NCBI GenBank assembly: GCA_031260605.1
Contig: JAISLF010000007.1
Coordinates: 1-40,639, forward strand
Direction of reading: 5' to 3'
DNA length: 40,639 nt
DNA from: Oscillospiraceae bacterium
Lineage (GTDB): Bacteria > Bacillota > Clostridia > Oscillospirales > Oscillospiraceae
Under the pieces are notes generated by a model. That model worked only from the letters and a program-made list of their open reading frames with translations. It was not told the DNA's origin and made no database searches. Position numbers and translations under genes: made by a program. Positions within the stretch are counted from its first letter, which is position 1; each line of letters begins with the position of its first letter. Below, piece by piece: positions 39,542 to 40,639 of the stretch.

Positions 39542-40639
39542 TTACTTTTTCCACGAAACCCAGGTTTCATAGTCGTCCAGCCGGCGTGTGTATTCGTGCG
39601 CTACCGACGCTTCGATTACATCCGCAAACGCCCAGTGGCTTGTCGGCAAATCAGGGAAGCGGTTCAGCAGCTCATTCGGAACATCCTCCGCATACAGCGC
39701 TCTGCCGAGAACTCTGTTCAGTATGGTAACGACCTCGCCTCTTGTGATATATTCGTCCGGCTTAAAGGTGCCGTTGGGATAGCCCGTCAGCCACTCCTTG
39801 CTGTACGCAGACAGTATATAGCTGTATGCCCAGTGACTGGACTTGAGGTCTGTGAACGGATTCTCGGAAGCAACCGCTAAATCATCAAACTGCCCGCATA
39901 TAGTCACAAACTCAGCTCTTGTAATCGGGCTGCCCGGCTTGTAGCTGCCGTCGGGATAACCAACAATGGCATCAATATGCGCCAGATACTTCACCGCCTG
40001 CGTGTACCACGCGTTGTTCTCCACATCACTGAAGGTATCTGAAACCGCCCTGTACTTGTCGGGTGTTTTCAGCAGACGCCAGAATATCATCGCAATCTCG
40101 GCGCGGGTTATGTTGCCGTTCGGCCGAACTGTGCCGTCCTCGTAGCCGTAGATATACTGAATATGCTTTTCGGTTTCCAGCAGCTCCTTGACCTTGTCTG
40201 ATACCGGCGGTCTCCTCTTGCCGGTGTACTTGTACTCAAAGGTCTGCGTCAGCGCTTCCTCAACAATCGTCAGCGTTGCGGTTCTTGCGGTTTTCAGCTG
40301 GAAGCCGTTCACGTCAAACGCGTTTACTACATAGGCTCCGCTGTTCTTGGGCTTGTACACAATATAGCTGTACAACACCGAGCCGGTTCCCTCAACCACA
40401 CCGCGCACCGTAACAGGCACCGTGTACAGGTCAACCACATCCTCAATCGGCTTGTATGTGAACGTCGCCGTCTGGTCTGTGTCAATGTCCGGATACGTCT
40501 TGCTTTGCACGCCGGAGAGCACATAGCCCGGCACGTGCGGCGCGTACACCGTAACATCTGTGTTTTTCGCAACCTCGTAGCTCGTCTGTATACCCGCAGG
40601 CGCCTCAATCGGCTGTCCGTTCGTTTTTTCCAGCGCAAT
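39542..40639 (-). CDS. SLH-domain surface protein with MucBP-like repeats (5' end beyond window)
   Basis: 365 residues visible; the frame is open to the window edge, so the N-terminus and signal peptide are missing and the internal GTG at 40549 is not a real start. The visible N-terminal part has MucBP-like repeats (VYAPHVPGYVLSG, then QTATFTYKPI) and a second similar unit. Residues about 170-365 are three S-layer homology domains with GYEDGTVRPNGNITRAE, GYPDGSYKPGSPITRAE and GYPNGTFKPDEYITRGE, each preceded by a FxDxxxxxWA-type helix. SLH domains bind pyruvylated wall polysaccharide, so the protein sits on the cell surface. Confidence 0.92.
   Translation of the reverse strand: MALEKTNGQPIEAPAGIQTSYEVAKNTDVTVYAPHVPGYVLSGVQSKTYPDIDTDQTATFTYKPIEDVVDLYTVPVTVRGVVEGTGSVLYSYIVYKPKNSGAYVVNAFDVNGFQLKTARTATLTIVEEALTQTFEYKYTGKRRPPVSDKVKELLETEKHIQYIYGYEDGTVRPNGNITRAEIAMIFWRLLKTPDKYRAVSDTFSDVENNAWYTQAVKYLAHIDAIVGYPDGSYKPGSPITRAEFVTICGQFDDLAVASENPFTDLKSSHWAYSYILSAYSKEWLTGYPNGTFKPDEYITRGEVVTILNRVLGRALYAEDVPNELLNRFPDLPTSHWAFADVIEASVAHEYTRRLDDYETWVSWKK

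Overview
The window reads as chromosome from a spore-forming, mainly anaerobic Clostridia-type Firmicute, probably an Oscillospirales-like gut lineage. The lineage is an inference, not a match to a named genome. Support: purine-rich Shine-Dalgarno sites throughout, frequent TTG starts, spore-related genes (YtvI-like permease, SPOCS/LysM SipL-like protein behind a SigE-like promoter, SleB-type cortex hydrolase), an NfnAB ferredoxin:NADP transhydrogenase and a family III CoA-transferase. No rRNA, tRNA, CRISPR array or insertion-sequence transposase was seen.

Layout. 1-880 holds a GC-rich ~0.85 kb interspersed repeat with no credible gene; a diverged second copy lies inverted at about 13.8-14.77 kb. 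Between the copies are a minus-strand YtvI/half-size TauE pair operon and a plus-strand housekeeping run: hom, prfA, a TsaC-CoaE fusion, M18 aminopeptidase, M20 dipeptidase, a lipoprotein, hisS and a lipid-kinase-like gene. This run ends at a bidirectional terminator facing the SipL-like gene. From 14.88 to 23.4 kb lie sleB (minus), then pyridoxal kinase, an M3 peptidase, nfnAB, an SGNH hydrolase and a CoA-transferase. From 23.5 to 27.8 kb, all minus, are katA with an upstream membrane-protein gene behind a consensus promoter carrying a PerR-like box, and a GPH-type transporter with an overlapping TetR regulator.

At about 28 kb base composition falls from GC-rich (one sampled 60-base line in pepV is 42/60 GC) to AT-rich (one sampled line in the fakA-like gene is 22/60 GC). 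Here starts a tight ten-gene plus-strand unit (28.3-39.0 kb), followed by a small Xre regulator and a strong terminator. It encodes a GT32 glycosyltransferase, a complete FakA-type fatty acid kinase, an acyl-adenylate ligase fused to its own acyl carrier protein, a PlsC acyltransferase fused to an LRAT-like thiol acyltransferase, a divergent DegV/FakB fatty-acid-binding protein, a membrane-anchored alpha/beta hydrolase with Cys in place of the nucleophilic Ser, two zinc-ribbon proteins, an MGDG-synthase/UgtP-type glycosyltransferase and a membrane GT2 glycosyltransferase. Together these look like a self-contained pathway that captures or activates fatty acids, builds or remodels an acylated lipid and glycosylates it. 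I do not recognise this combination as a described system; it is the best candidate here for something new.

The right edge (39.54 kb to the end, minus) is the 3' part of a surface protein with MucBP-like repeats and three SLH cell-wall-anchoring domains, cut by the window end.
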